Source: an uncultured Eubacteriales bacterium
Lineage (GTDB): Bacteria > Bacillota > Clostridia > Christensenellales > Aristaeellaceae
Direction of reading: 5' to 3'
DNA: 64,000 nt
NCBI GenBank assembly: GCA_900542445.1
Contig: UQNN01000013.1
Coordinates: 3,511-67,510, forward strand
Shown: positions 23,828-33,080 of the stretch, piece after piece
Position numbering within the stretch: the stretch's first letter is position 1
Layout: each line of letters opens with the position of its first letter
Made by a program: the position numbers and the translations under genes
The notes under the pieces: model-generated
What the model saw: only the letters and a program-made list of their open reading frames with translations
The model's database searches: none
Told to the model about the DNA's origin: nothing

Positions 23828-24743
23828 TTTTGCCGTGTTGATTCTCTCACACGGGCGCGCGGACAGAGTATATACAATTCCGACGCTCCGTAAGGGTGGA
23901 TATACAGGGAGAATCTATATCGTCGTTGATAACGAAGATGAACAGCAGGATGAGTATATAGCCCGATATGGTAAAGAAAATGTGATTGTGTTTGATAAGC
24001 TGGAAGCTATGAAGCACAGCGATACGATGGACAATTATGAAAAGCATAATATCGTGCTGTATGCCCGAAACTCCTGCTTTGAGATTGCAAAGCGGCTGGG
24101 GTTGTCATCATTCCTTGAGCTGGACGATGATTATACGGCGTTCGATTTTCGCTTTGAAAAGAGCGGGAAACTGGCAGCGAAGCACTGCACAGACCTTGAC
24201 CGACTTTTCGAGGCAATGCTTGATTTTTTGTATGAATCTGATTCGCTGGTTGTGGCACTGTCGCAGGGCGGTGATTACATCGGCGGGCTGAACGGAAAAT
24301 ACTTCGCAAAGAAGCTGAGCAGAAAAGCGATGAACGCTTTTTTCTGCCGTGTGGACAGGCCGTTTTCGTTTTTCGGCTCGATAAACGAGGACGTGAACAT
24401 GTACGTCACACTCGGCAGCCGTGGCGAGAAGATTTTTTCTGTCACGGACGCGTCGCTTATCCAGAAAGAAACACAGGCCAATGCGGGTGGGTTGACGGAT
24501 ATCTATCTCGATGTCGGAACATACGTCAAATCGTTTTACAGCGTGATGACGATGCCCTCCTGCGTTACGGTGGCCATGATGGGAGAAACGCACAGGCGCA
24601 TGCATCATAATATCTCTTGGGTCAACTGTGTTCCCATGATTCTGAATGAAAAATACCGAAAGGCTGTGAGGCCCGAAAGGGTGGGTGACCATGGGAAAAA
24701 AGCGGGGACGGCCAAGGAAGGAGATTGCCAAGCTGGAATTTGA
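23817..24743 (+). CDS. TAGT-like phage glycosyltransferase
   Basis: 308 residues. It starts with LILSHGRADRVYTIPTL and IYIVVDNEDEQ, then ARNSCFEIAKRLGLSSFLELDDDY. This is a GT-A type fold with a DDD metal-binding centre and resembles the TET-associated glycosyltransferases of phages, which add sugars to modified bases. Next to a ParB-like gene and before terminase, it suggests decoration of virion DNA, but no base hydroxylase is visible in the window. The final 50 residues overlap terS in another frame. Confidence 0.75.
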   Translation: MRNDFAVLILSHGRADRVYTIPTLRKGGYTGRIYIVVDNEDEQQDEYIARYGKENVIVFDKLEAMKHSDTMDNYEKHNIVLYARNSCFEIAKRLGLSSFLELDDDYTAFDFRFEKSGKLAAKHCTDLDRLFEAMLDFLYESDSLVVALSQGGDYIGGLNGKYFAKKLSRKAMNAFFCRVDRPFSFFGSINEDVNMYVTLGSRGEKIFSVTDASLIQKETQANAGGLTDIYLDVGTYVKSFYSVMTMPSCVTVAMMGETHRRMHHNISWVNCVPMILNEKYRKAVRPERVGDHGKKAGTAKEGDCQAGI

Positions 24744-25113
24744 GCAGCTTTGCAAAATTCAGTGTACCGAAACGGAAATCTGCGGTATTTTTGGGATTTG
24801 TGAAGATACGCTCAATGCGTGGTGTAAACGCACCTACAAGCAGACTTTTTCGGAGGTCTATAAAATATATGCGCAGGACGGCAAGGTATCTCTTAGGCGC
24901 ATGCAGTTCAACCTTGCGAAGAAATCTCCCGCGATGGCAATCTTCCTCGGCAAAAACATGCTTGGGCAGAGCGACGAGCCGACAATCGAGAACAACGATA
25001 CGGCGGTTGCTTCTGCCAATGCGCAAATCACGGCACTGGCTGACCTGATTCGCAACCCGCAGCCAAATAGAACGATGGATGATGTGACGGGGCAGGAGGA
25101 CGGAATACCGTGA
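24691..25113 (+). CDS. terS: Terminase small subunit
   Basis: 140 residues. An N-terminal basic GKKRGRPRKE tail precedes an HTH (CTETEICGIFGICEDTLNAWCKR), then a helical oligomerisation region. Placed directly before the large subunit, with which its stop overlaps. It would recognise the pac/cos region of phage DNA and present it to TerL. ATG 24691 follows GGTGGGTG. Confidence 0.85.
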   Translation: MGKKRGRPRKEIAKLEFEQLCKIQCTETEICGIFGICEDTLNAWCKRTYKQTFSEVYKIYAQDGKVSLRRMQFNLAKKSPAMAIFLGKNMLGQSDEPTIENNDTAVASANAQITALADLIRNPQPNRTMDDVTGQEDGIP

Positions 25114-26429
25114 TAAAGTACGCACCGTTTACAGTGAAGCAGGCCGAGTATATCCGGCACTGTCAAAGCTGCTGGCTCAACGTCGCCGAGGGCGGCAAAC
25201 GCGCAGGCAAGAACATCATCAATCTGGTGGCGTGGGCGGCGGCGCTGGATACGCACCCGGACAAAATACACCTTGCGGCCGGCACATCGGTATCGGCGGC
25301 GAAGATGAATATTCTTGATTCAAACGGCTTTGGCCTCAAAGCAATTTTTGATGGGCGGTGCAGGGAAGGAAAGTATCAGGCGCGAGATTGCCTGTTCATC
25401 CAATCAGTGAGAGGGCAGAAGATTGTGCTATTTGCCGGAGGGAAGAAAGCGGATGATGCGGCGCGAATCAAGGGCAACAGCTATGGTACGGTATATATTA
25501 CCGAGGTCAACGAGTGTCACGAAACCTTTGTGAAAGAGTGTATCGACCGAACGCTTGCGTCGAACAGGCGGCAGGTCTTTTTTGACCTGAACCCAAAGCC
25601 GCCAAGCCATTGGTTCTATCATGAATTTCTGGATTATCAGGACAAATTGAAAAAGCGGGGAGAGAACCCTGGTTACAACTACGAGCATTTTACAATTCTG
25701 GACAACTTATCGCTCAGCAATGAGCAGCTTCGGACAGAACTTGCCAAATACGACCAAAGTTCCATCTGGTTTCAGTCGGACATTCAGGGCTTGCGCACAT
25801 CGGCGCGAGGCCGAATTTATGACAGCTATGTGCGCGATCAGGTGGCCGTAGGGCGCGAATGGATTGCAGGAAAGCGATTTATCGAGATGGCCGTTGGCGT
25901 GGACGTGGGCGGCACAGATGCGACTTGCGCAACCCTTACGGGTATCACGTCGGGTTGGCGGGATGTGGTGCATATCGACGGCCTTTACCATAAACAGGGA
26001 ATCAGCGAGAAGATGACCGAGGCGAGGTATGCGCGGGCCATTGCTGAATGGCTGAAACCGTGGACGCGGATTTATCCACAAATTGCCAACGTTTATGTGG
26101 ATAGTGCGGCAAAACTTTTTCGTGCTGCTCTGCGGGAAGAACTAAGTAAACAGGGCATGGGGAGAATTGCAGTCATCGGAACGGATAAGTCGGACGGCAT
26201 CAGACCGCGAATCGAGCTGGTCTGCATGCTGCTCATGCAGAGGCGGTATCATGTGGCTGAACATCTTGCGCCGTGGCACGAGGCGTTGCAGATGGCAACA
26301 TGGGATGAGGCGGCCTATGAAAAAGGCGAGTGGATGCGGCTGGATAATGGTTCGTACCCCGTCGATGCGCTGGACAGCTCCGAATACAGCATCTACCCAT
26401 ACGCCGGATATCTGGCGACGGTTGGATAA
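25110..26429 (+). CDS. terL: Terminase large subunit
   Basis: 439 residues starting at GTG 25110. Walker A-like EGGKRAGKN at 27-35, a Walker B-type ITEVNE region near 135, and the RNase-H-like nuclease beginning at VGVDVGG near 262. Length and order are those of PBSX/SPP1-type terminases. It packages DNA through the portal and cuts it. Confidence 0.93.
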   Translation: MIKYAPFTVKQAEYIRHCQSCWLNVAEGGKRAGKNIINLVAWAAALDTHPDKIHLAAGTSVSAAKMNILDSNGFGLKAIFDGRCREGKYQARDCLFIQSVRGQKIVLFAGGKKADDAARIKGNSYGTVYITEVNECHETFVKECIDRTLASNRRQVFFDLNPKPPSHWFYHEFLDYQDKLKKRGENPGYNYEHFTILDNLSLSNEQLRTELAKYDQSSIWFQSDIQGLRTSARGRIYDSYVRDQVAVGREWIAGKRFIEMAVGVDVGGTDATCATLTGITSGWRDVVHIDGLYHKQGISEKMTEARYARAIAEWLKPWTRIYPQIANVYVDSAAKLFRAALREELSKQGMGRIAVIGTDKSDGIRPRIELVCMLLMQRRYHVAEHLAPWHEALQMATWDEAAYEKGEWMRLDNGSYPVDALDSSEYSIYPYAGYLATVG

Positions 26430-26446
26430 ACAGGGAGGATTGAATC

Positions 26447-28012
26447 ATGGACGAGCAGACGACTGTGCTTGCGCCGGAACAGGCGTGGGCGGCGCTGATG
26501 GCGCATCGAAGCGCGTATTATGCGCCATATTCCGCTGTTTATTGCGGCGCAGAAAAAGCGTTGAGAAAGACGGCCAAGCCGAAATCCTTCTGGCGGCGGG
26601 CGAGTAAGCAGAAAATCCATGTGCCGATTGCGGCTGACATTGCCACGACGGGCAGTGACCTGCTTTTTGGTGAACAGCCTCAAATCATCTGTGTGGATGA
26701 TATGAAGGAACAGCCGAACGGAGAAGGTCAGAAACGGCTGGAGGAGATTCTGCGAATCAACACCATGTCGGCGCTTCTCAACGAGGCGGCGGAGAGCGCG
26801 GCAGCGCTCGGCGACGTGTATCTCAAAATTGCATGGGATGTACTGCGCCTGTCCTGTCCGATGATTCGCGTTGTGCAGGGCGATGATGCGTGGCCTGAAT
26901 ACAGGCTGGGAGCGCTTCGGGCGATTCACTTTTTCACAATCATTGAGGAAGAACGCAGCGCATCCGGCAATGTCCAGAGCGTCATCCGTGCGTATGAGCT
27001 GTATGAACCGAAGCGGATTTCCACCAGACTTTATCGCGGCACGCTGGACAGTCTCGGCACACAGATGAGCGATGACGAGGTGCAAAGGCTGGGCATTGAG
27101 CCGGAAGTGAGCACGGGAACGGATGAGATTCTGGCCGTCCATGTGCCGAACATCAAGCCCAATCGGATGTTTAGAGGCTCGTACATGGGCCGCAGCGATT
27201 ATGACAATCTCCGTGATCTGATGGATGCACTTGATGAATCCTATTCCTCTTGGATGCGGGATATCAGATTGGCCAAAGCACGATTGATTGTTCCCGCACA
27301 GTTTCTTCGACGCAAGCCGGAAGAATTGTTCGGCGACAGCATGAATCGCCCGCCGACGTTCGAGTTTGATGAAGATGTCGAGACGTTGGTTGCACTTGAC
27401 ACCCAAGGCGGCACCTTGGGCGGCGACGGTGAATCCAATAAGATTACACCTTCTCAATTCTCCATCAGAGCAGATGAGCATCAGAAAACCTGTGTTGCAC
27501 TCGTCAGGGAAATTGTCACGGGAGCAGGATATTCGCCGCAGACCTTCGGCATCGACATTGAGGGAATGGCGCAATCGGGTACGGCACTTCGAATCCGTGA
27601 GAAGAAATCCTATTCCACATGCGCCAAAAAGCAAACGTATTGGCAGGATACGTTGGAAGGATTGCTGACGGCCATGCTCCATCTTGACGCGCGGTTGTAC
27701 CCGAATAAGGGCAGTACGCAGGAAATCCATGTGCATGTGCGCTTCCCGGACATCTTTGCCAGCGACATGGCGACCACATCTTCCACGATTGAGATGATTA
27801 ACCGCGCACAGTCGGCCAGCGTACAGACGAAGGTGCGCATGCTGCATCCTGATTGGGATGAAGCGCAGGTCGCCGCCGAAGTCAAGCTGATTTATGAGGA
27901 AAACGGAATCGGCATGGATGAGCCGGATGCGCGGCTGGGCGATTATGCACCGTTGCCGAATAAGCAGCATGCGCCGCTGGAAGATGAACGGGAGGAACAG
28001 GGGGATGAATAA
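26447..28012 (+). CDS. Portal protein, SPP1 gp6-like
   Basis: 521 residues, following TerL. Starts with an extended N-terminal arm, then KIHVPIAADIATTGSDLLFGE, a pattern typical of SPP1-type portal proteins. A long helical stem region and an acidic C-terminal tail (EDEREEQGDE) follow. Twelve copies would form the DNA entry channel at one capsid vertex. Confidence 0.85.
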   Translation: MDEQTTVLAPEQAWAALMAHRSAYYAPYSAVYCGAEKALRKTAKPKSFWRRASKQKIHVPIAADIATTGSDLLFGEQPQIICVDDMKEQPNGEGQKRLEEILRINTMSALLNEAAESAAALGDVYLKIAWDVLRLSCPMIRVVQGDDAWPEYRLGALRAIHFFTIIEEERSASGNVQSVIRAYELYEPKRISTRLYRGTLDSLGTQMSDDEVQRLGIEPEVSTGTDEILAVHVPNIKPNRMFRGSYMGRSDYDNLRDLMDALDESYSSWMRDIRLAKARLIVPAQFLRRKPEELFGDSMNRPPTFEFDEDVETLVALDTQGGTLGGDGESNKITPSQFSIRADEHQKTCVALVREIVTGAGYSPQTFGIDIEGMAQSGTALRIREKKSYSTCAKKQTYWQDTLEGLLTAMLHLDARLYPNKGSTQEIHVHVRFPDIFASDMATTSSTIEMINRAQSASVQTKVRMLHPDWDEAQVAAEVKLIYEENGIGMDEPDARLGDYAPLPNKQHAPLEDEREEQGDE

Positions 28013-28014
28013 GC

Positions 28015-29118
28015 ATGGCAATCCCCGTAGGCGAATACGAGAGCCTTGCGCGGCAGGTGCTTGAGGTTTACAACGAAGCGGAGCTGACCATGATTCACCG
28101 CGTTGCCCGCAGGCTGCTGAAAGGCGTGAATGCGCCGGGGTGGACAGAAAGAAAGCTGTCCGAAACGGCGCAGGTACACCGCCAACTTTCCGAGCTGCTT
28201 GCCGCTCTGGCAAAGAACAGAGGGAAGATTACATCGGACACGCTGGAAACGGCCTATGCGGACGCACAGAAATGGTGCTTTGCGGATGCGAAAGCATATG
28301 CGCAATCCATCGGTGTTTTACATATTGCGCCGAACAGCGCGAAGGTAGCCGATATCTTGTCCGACCTCAACAGGCGGCTGGATGCGGCAGACCGAAGGAT
28401 TCTCCGTCAATGCGATGATGCGTATGCGGATGTGATAGCCGATGCGTCGGCGCTCGTGGCAACGGGCAGCATCACCTATCGGGAAGCGGTTGGGCGCGCC
28501 CTTCGGGACTTTGCCGATAAGGGCATATCATCTTTTGTTGACCGTTCCGGGCGGACGTGGCAGATGGGAACATACGCGGAAATGGCGGTGCTGACTGCAA
28601 TCACGCAGGCGACCGTCAGCGGGTATACCGATACCATGCAGAGCTACGGTTATGATTTGGCGATGATTTCATCGCACATGGATGCTTGCCCGCTTTGTGA
28701 AGCATGGCAGGGCGTTGTGGTTTCCGTTTCGGGGACGAATCATCGTTATCCGAGCTTGGATGATGCTTACGCCGCAGGGGTTTTTCATCCGCGGTGTCTG
28801 CATCACATTTCCATTTATCACGAGGGCATCACGCACGGAACACCGCGCAGTCGGCCGCAGGCTGTACAGCCGCCGTCCGAAGGATATACAGCCCGCAGCC
28901 GCCAACGGTACTGTGAGCGGCAGATTCGGAGGTATAAACGGCGGCAGGCAGCAGCGGCAACGCCGGAGGAAGAACGGGAAGCGTTCACCATGGTGCGCAA
29001 GTGGCAGCGGATTACACGCCAGCACATCCAGAGTGCGCCGACGACCCTTCTTCGACATTATGACCGCGAGGGCGGCAGGGTGAAGCTCAGCGACGCGGCG
29101 CGAAAAATGAAAAAGTAG
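28015..29118 (+). CDS. Minor capsid protein (phage Mu F/SPP1 gp7-like)
   Basis: 367 residues, 2 nt after the portal stop. The central section (DACPLCEAWQGVVVS, then VFHPRCLHHISIYHEG) carries the Cys/His pattern of the minor-capsid family related to SPP1 gp7. The C-terminal third is basic and rich in Arg. It binds the portal in procapsids and is thought to travel with the DNA. Confidence 0.8.
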   Translation: MAIPVGEYESLARQVLEVYNEAELTMIHRVARRLLKGVNAPGWTERKLSETAQVHRQLSELLAALAKNRGKITSDTLETAYADAQKWCFADAKAYAQSIGVLHIAPNSAKVADILSDLNRRLDAADRRILRQCDDAYADVIADASALVATGSITYREAVGRALRDFADKGISSFVDRSGRTWQMGTYAEMAVLTAITQATVSGYTDTMQSYGYDLAMISSHMDACPLCEAWQGVVVSVSGTNHRYPSLDDAYAAGVFHPRCLHHISIYHEGITHGTPRSRPQAVQPPSEGYTARSRQRYCERQIRRYKRRQAAAATPEEEREAFTMVRKWQRITRQHIQSAPTTLLRHYDREGGRVKLSDAARKMKK

Positions 29119-29130
29119 GAGGCATAACAG

Positions 29131-29355
29131 ATGCAGAAAAATACGGTTTGTCTGACGATGGAAGATGCGAAGCAGATCTATGAGCTGTTCAACGCCTGTG
29201 CGTTGGCGGATTTGCATTATCATACCTGTCAGAGCGAGCTTTTTCGCCGTCATGTATGCAGCGCGTATAAGGCGGCCAACGTTATAGACGCATTTGACAG
29301 GCTGAAAGCCATGATCAACAATTCCAACGAACAGGCGGAAAAGAAGGGAGAATAA
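29131..29355 (+). CDS. Hypothetical phage protein
   Basis: 74 residues between minor capsid and scaffold genes, AGGAGG upstream. Helical, with three cysteines and two histidines in a YHTCQ-RRHVC region. Function unknown. Confidence 0.6.
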   Translation: MQKNTVCLTMEDAKQIYELFNACALADLHYHTCQSELFRRHVCSAYKAANVIDAFDRLKAMINNSNEQAEKKGE

Positions 29356-29358
29356 TTC

Positions 29359-29595
29359 ATGCTGACTGGCAATGAGGAGAGAAGGAGCTTTAGCAGGACG
29401 CTTCGGGATGAAGAAAAGCGGCAGGTGCTTGCCTTGCGGCTGTCCTATGATTCCGGCGAAACCATCTTCCAGATTGAGCAGATCGACAAGGACTACTGCA
29501 CGGCGCATAAGCAGGATGTGCAGGAGGCTGTGAGCCAGTTCGTAGCCGATACAGCGCAAATGCTGGAGGATGCCGGTCTGCCGAGCATCAAATAA
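29359..29595 (+). CDS. Hypothetical phage protein
   Basis: 78 residues, 3 nt after the previous gene. Looks like a small beta-alpha protein ending in a long acidic helix (VSQFVADTAQMLEDAGL). It precedes the first intra-operon terminator. Function unknown. Confidence 0.6.
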   Translation: MLTGNEERRSFSRTLRDEEKRQVLALRLSYDSGETIFQIEQIDKDYCTAHKQDVQEAVSQFVADTAQMLEDAGLPSIK

Positions 29596-29607
29596 TCCAT
29601 GACCATC

Positions 29608-29644
29608 AGAGCGATTCTTTTTGAAGAACGCTCTTTTGTTTTGC
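29608..29644 (+). terminator. Intra-operon terminator before scaffold/capsid
   Basis: AGAGCG (29608-29613) pairs with CGCTCT (29629-29634), with TTCTT/AAGAA inside, then TTTTGTTTT. It is followed by a GC-rich hairpin near 29648-29666 and then a fresh ribosome site for the scaffold gene. Probably leaky. Confidence 0.75.
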
Positions 29645-29734
29645 CCGGCGCGCGGGTTTCGCGCGCTCCGCCGAGCGGGAGACAGCCCGTCCAAAAGTCA
29701 AAGCGGATGACCAGAAAGAGGAGGAAAAAAACAA

Positions 29735-30310
29735 ATGCCTGATACCCCGAACTATGATTACCTCAAGCCTGTTCTCGGTGAGGAGCTTTTCGGCCAATTT
29801 GCCGAGAAGATGGCCGCCGCGCAGGGCATCCAACTCGCCAATGTGGGAGATGGAACGTACATTCCCAAAACCAAATACGACGCGGACAAGCGACAGCTTA
29901 GTTCGCAGATTGCCCAACTGAACACCCAGCTCCAACAGGCGCAGGCAGCCGGGGCGAACGTGGCCACGCTTAATCAGCAGGTCGCACAGTTGACCGCCGA
30001 CTTGGCTGCACGGGATAAGACCATCGCCGACAGCGCGAAGAAGGGGCTGATTCTCGCGGAACTGCGCAACGCAGGCGCGCGAGACCCCGAACTGCTGGTG
30101 CGCCTGATCGACATGGACAAGGTGACGCAGAAGGACGGGAAGCTGGAAGGGTTGGATGATCAGCTCAACCCGATGAAAACCGCACAGCCGTATCTTTTCG
30201 GCAATCTGCCCGGTGGCCGCGGCGGTTTGGATTCGCACAGCGGCGGCGCAGGCGCAGAAACGACCAACCAGCAGGTGAATGATGAGATTCGCCGCGCGGC
30301 AGGCCGATAA
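29735..30310 (+). CDS. Capsid scaffolding protein (GP20-like)
   Basis: 191 residues. The centre (residues 45-105, QLSSQIAQLNTQLQQAQAAG, then QVAQLTADLAARDK) is a coiled coil; the C-terminus is Gly-rich and ends in basic IRRAAGR. This is the usual design of a phage scaffold, which binds the capsid by its C-terminus and is removed before DNA entry. It is placed directly before the major capsid gene. Confidence 0.8.
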   Translation: MPDTPNYDYLKPVLGEELFGQFAEKMAAAQGIQLANVGDGTYIPKTKYDADKRQLSSQIAQLNTQLQQAQAAGANVATLNQQVAQLTADLAARDKTIADSAKKGLILAELRNAGARDPELLVRLIDMDKVTQKDGKLEGLDDQLNPMKTAQPYLFGNLPGGRGGLDSHSGGAGAETTNQQVNDEIRRAAGR

Positions 30311-30343
30311 TCGACCGTCCGAAAGGACAGACAGGAGAACAAC

Positions 30344-31594
30344 ATGAACATGATTAACCGCAACAGCGCGGAAGCGCTTATTCCCGAGCAGGTGTCCAAG
30401 ACGATTATTCAGAACGTTGCGACGCGTTCTGTGGCACTGCGCCGTGGCTACCGCATGCCGAACATGACGGCAAAGCAGCAGAAGATTCCCGTGCTGACGG
30501 GCTCTGTGGCTGCTGGTTTTGTGAATGGCGACGTTGGCCTCAAGCCGACCAGCGGTTTGACGTGGGAAAAGGTCAACATTGTGGCGGAGGAAGTCGCCGT
30601 CATCGTGCCGATTCCTGACGCGGTGCTGGATGATGCGGATTACGACATCTGGGGCGAGGTGCAGCCGCGCATCGAGGAGGCATTCGCCAAGGTCATCGAC
30701 ATGGCCGTGTTCCACGGCACGAACAAGCCGGACACGTGGCCGGAAGGTCTGGTCAGCGGTGCGATTAAGGCTGGCAAGGTGCGCCCGATGACTGGCGACC
30801 TGTATCAGGACATCAACGGTGAGGACGGCGTGATTGCGCTCGTTGAGGAAAAGGGCCTGCCCGTTGATGCGTTTATCGGCGCGCTTCAGCTTCGTGCGAA
30901 GCTGCGCGGCGCGGTGGATGCGAATCGCCAGCCGATTTTCCGACTGGCGTACAGCAACGGCGCGGCGGGTAAGGCGCTGTATGAACTGAACGGCAGCGAG
31001 ATTGATTTCCCGATGAATGGTTCTTTCGACGGCAAGCAGGCGCTTCTGCTTGCGGGTAACTGGAACCTCATGCGCTATGCGATTCGTCAGGATATCACCT
31101 ACAAGATTCTGACGGAGGCATCCCTCACCGACGATTCCGGCAAGGTGCTGCTCAACCTCGCCCAGCAGGATTGCTGCGCGATTCGAGCCGTCATGCGCCT
31201 TGGCTGGGCGCTGCCGAAGCCGGTGAACATGGTTTCCGGCACGGACTACTACCCGTTTGCCGTGCTTCTGCCGACGACCGTTCATACCATTGATGCGGCG
31301 ACGTTCAAAGTGACGAAGCCCGTCAAGGCGGCAACCCCGCAGGCCGCGCACGATGGCGGCGACGGCTATACGGCAGGCATTGAATGGCTGCCGGCAGCGG
31401 ACAGCTTTGCGGCCTCTACCGCCTATACGGCCAAGGTGACGCTGACCGCCGAGGAAGGGTATATGTTCCCGGCAACGTTCGGCGCGGCCAATATCAGCGG
31501 TCTGCCCAAGTCCTCCGAGGCCAAGGTCACTGTGGAACGCGTGAACGGCAGCACCGTGACGATTACGGCCAAGTATACCGCGACTGGCGCGTAA
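30344..31594 (+). CDS. Major capsid protein with C-terminal Ig-like domain
   Basis: 416 residues with HK97-type features: an N-terminal arm, then VLTGSVAAGFVNGD and VNIVAEEVAVIVPIPDAVLDD. About residue 330 onward (VTKPVKAATPQAAHDGG, then AKVTLTAEEGYMF) is an added all-beta, Ig-like domain, likely displayed on the capsid surface where it could bind mucus or glycans. Codon use is strongly biased, as expected for a highly expressed gene. Confidence 0.88.
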   Translation: MNMINRNSAEALIPEQVSKTIIQNVATRSVALRRGYRMPNMTAKQQKIPVLTGSVAAGFVNGDVGLKPTSGLTWEKVNIVAEEVAVIVPIPDAVLDDADYDIWGEVQPRIEEAFAKVIDMAVFHGTNKPDTWPEGLVSGAIKAGKVRPMTGDLYQDINGEDGVIALVEEKGLPVDAFIGALQLRAKLRGAVDANRQPIFRLAYSNGAAGKALYELNGSEIDFPMNGSFDGKQALLLAGNWNLMRYAIRQDITYKILTEASLTDDSGKVLLNLAQQDCCAIRAVMRLGWALPKPVNMVSGTDYYPFAVLLPTTVHTIDAATFKVTKPVKAATPQAAHDGGDGYTAGIEWLPAADSFAASTAYTAKVTLTAEEGYMFPATFGAANISGLPKSSEAKVTVERVNGSTVTITAKYTATGA

Positions 31595-31606
31595 GCTGGA
31601 AGGTAT

Positions 31607-31642
31607 CGGGCGGGCATGGGTTGTCCGCCCGAAGTTTTATTT
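31607..31642 (+). terminator. Terminator after the major capsid gene
   Basis: CGGGCGG (31607-31613) pairs with CCGCCCG (31625-31631), followed by AAGTTTTATTT. It would set capsid mRNA above that of the connectors downstream. Confidence 0.75.
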
Positions 31643-31662
31643 GAGGAGATGAAGATAAGCCA

Positions 31663-31998
31663 ATGCCCATTGAGGAAAACGACCTGATTAACATGCGGGC
31701 GAAGATGAGCGGATTCATCTTTCCGAATGTACCAATCAGCGATTTTGAGCGTGCCGCATTTGAGCGGGCTGTCAACTATCAGATTGAACACGAGCGTCAG
31801 CGGCGCGCGGCTGTGGGCATGAGCTTACCCGAAGGGGTAACGTCAGTCGCAATCGGCCACTTTTCGGCATCGTTTGATGATTCGGCGTTCACTGGCAAGC
31901 TGACCCGCAAGACGATTTGTGATGCGGCATACAGTGAGCTGTTGCTGGCAGGGCTGCTTTATCGCGGGCTTGAAGGGAGGATGACAGCATGTCCCTGA
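31663..31998 (+). CDS. Head-tail connector protein
   Basis: 111 residues following the capsid gene. Mainly helical (FERAAFERAVNYQIEHERQRR). Size and position match head-completion adaptor proteins such as SPP1 gp15, but sequence alone does not prove this. It overlaps the next gene by 10 nt. Confidence 0.65.
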   Translation: MPIEENDLINMRAKMSGFIFPNVPISDFERAAFERAVNYQIEHERQRRAAVGMSLPEGVTSVAIGHFSASFDDSAFTGKLTRKTICDAAYSELLLAGLLYRGLEGRMTACP

Positions 31999-32306
31999 TT
32001 GATATGCTGATGACGCAGGAGGCGCGCATTAAGCCGTTTGAGCGCTATGCAGGCGGAAAGACGCTGTATGGCATCGAAGAAGTACGAAAATGCAGGATGG
32101 AGTTCGGGAAAAAGACGAAGGTTGTCTATAAAAATCCTGATGGCTCCATCGTTGAAACCGTAGCTTCCGCGCTGATGTTCTGCCCAATGCCGCCGATTCC
32201 CGTGAACAGCATCGTCGAGTGTGAAGGTACGAAAATGCGCGTGATTCAGTGCAGCCAAATGCACGGATTCGGGGCATATTCGCATCTGGAGGTGCAGCTC
32301 GAATGA
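31989..32306 (+). CDS. Head closure/minor capsid protein
   Basis: 105 residues rich in beta strands, with FCPMPPIPVNSIVECEGTKM in the second half, the type of sequence seen in head-stopper proteins that plug the connector. Second of four consecutive small connector genes with 1-4 nt overlaps. Confidence 0.65.
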   Translation: MSLIDMLMTQEARIKPFERYAGGKTLYGIEEVRKCRMEFGKKTKVVYKNPDGSIVETVASALMFCPMPPIPVNSIVECEGTKMRVIQCSQMHGFGAYSHLEVQLE

Positions 32307-32668
32307 GCAGGCACGGCAAGGTGCGCGTCAAAATCGACAAAGCGCTGATTCAGCGGCAGGTGCAGTCTGGCGGCAAAAGGGGAACGTTCGCCATGCTTGA
32401 CCATATCGCATCTGTCTCTAAAGATCAGGTGCCGTTGGACATGGGGCCGCTGAAAAACTCCTGCGTTGTGGATGTGGCGGAGGATGGCTTATCCGGCACG
32501 ATTTCATACGATACGCCGTATGCAGTCGTTCAGCATGAGAATCGGCATTTTCGCCATCAGCGAGGCCGAAAGGCCAAGTATTTGGAAGACCCCATCAATG
32601 ATAAGGGCGTGCAGAGGGAAGCGCTGGCCGTGCTGGCGGACGCAATGGGCGAAGACCTTGGAGGATGA
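32303..32668 (+). CDS. Minor capsid/tail-completion protein
   Basis: 121 residues from ATG 32303. Basic start (GKVRVKIDKALIQRQVQSGG), then DTPYAVVQHEN, a phrase I associate with the HK97 gp10-like or minor-capsid-2 families, which cap the tail end. Overlaps both neighbours by 4 nt. Confidence 0.7.
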   Translation: MSRHGKVRVKIDKALIQRQVQSGGKRGTFAMLDHIASVSKDQVPLDMGPLKNSCVVDVAEDGLSGTISYDTPYAVVQHENRHFRHQRGRKAKYLEDPINDKGVQREALAVLADAMGEDLGG

Positions 32669-33066
32669 AGCGCGTGAATCTAATTGAACAGGTGGCCAAC
32701 CATCTTGAATTTTTGGGGCTTGGTTTATGCGCCACGGAAGAACAGGACGGGAATATCTTCTGGGGGCATCTGCCGGACAGCCCGGATTGCGCAATCTGCA
32801 TTTTTTCCACGGATACAGGGTTTTCGGGGAGCAAAGACGGCGCGAGGATTCAAATCTATACGCGCGGCGGTGTCGGCAATACCCAATGGCCGTATGAAAC
32901 GGCATGCAGGATTACCGAAGAGCTGGAGGGCTTTATCGGATTCTTGGCTGGGGATGGCGCAAGGGTGCGGGTGGAAACCGTCAATTCTGCGCAGGGACTT
33001 GGCACGGATACGAAGGGACGCGAGCTGTATTCCAGCAACTATCTGATTTATTACTGTGACTTTTGA
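32665..33066 (+). CDS. Tail terminator/minor capsid protein
   Basis: 133 residues. Alternating beta strands (DCAICIFSTDTGFSGS, ARIQIYTRGG) and position just before the tail tube suggest the tail terminator, the ring that stops tail polymerisation and joins it to the head. Assigned mainly by gene order. Confidence 0.65.
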   Translation: MKRVNLIEQVANHLEFLGLGLCATEEQDGNIFWGHLPDSPDCAICIFSTDTGFSGSKDGARIQIYTRGGVGNTQWPYETACRITEELEGFIGFLAGDGARVRVETVNSAQGLGTDTKGRELYSSNYLIYYCDF

Positions 33067-33080
33067 TTGGAGGGAAGCAC

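Noticed and set aside
26393..28213. 606-codon minus-strand open frame over the portal gene
   Set aside because: Antisense to a clear portal gene; no ribosome site or motif.
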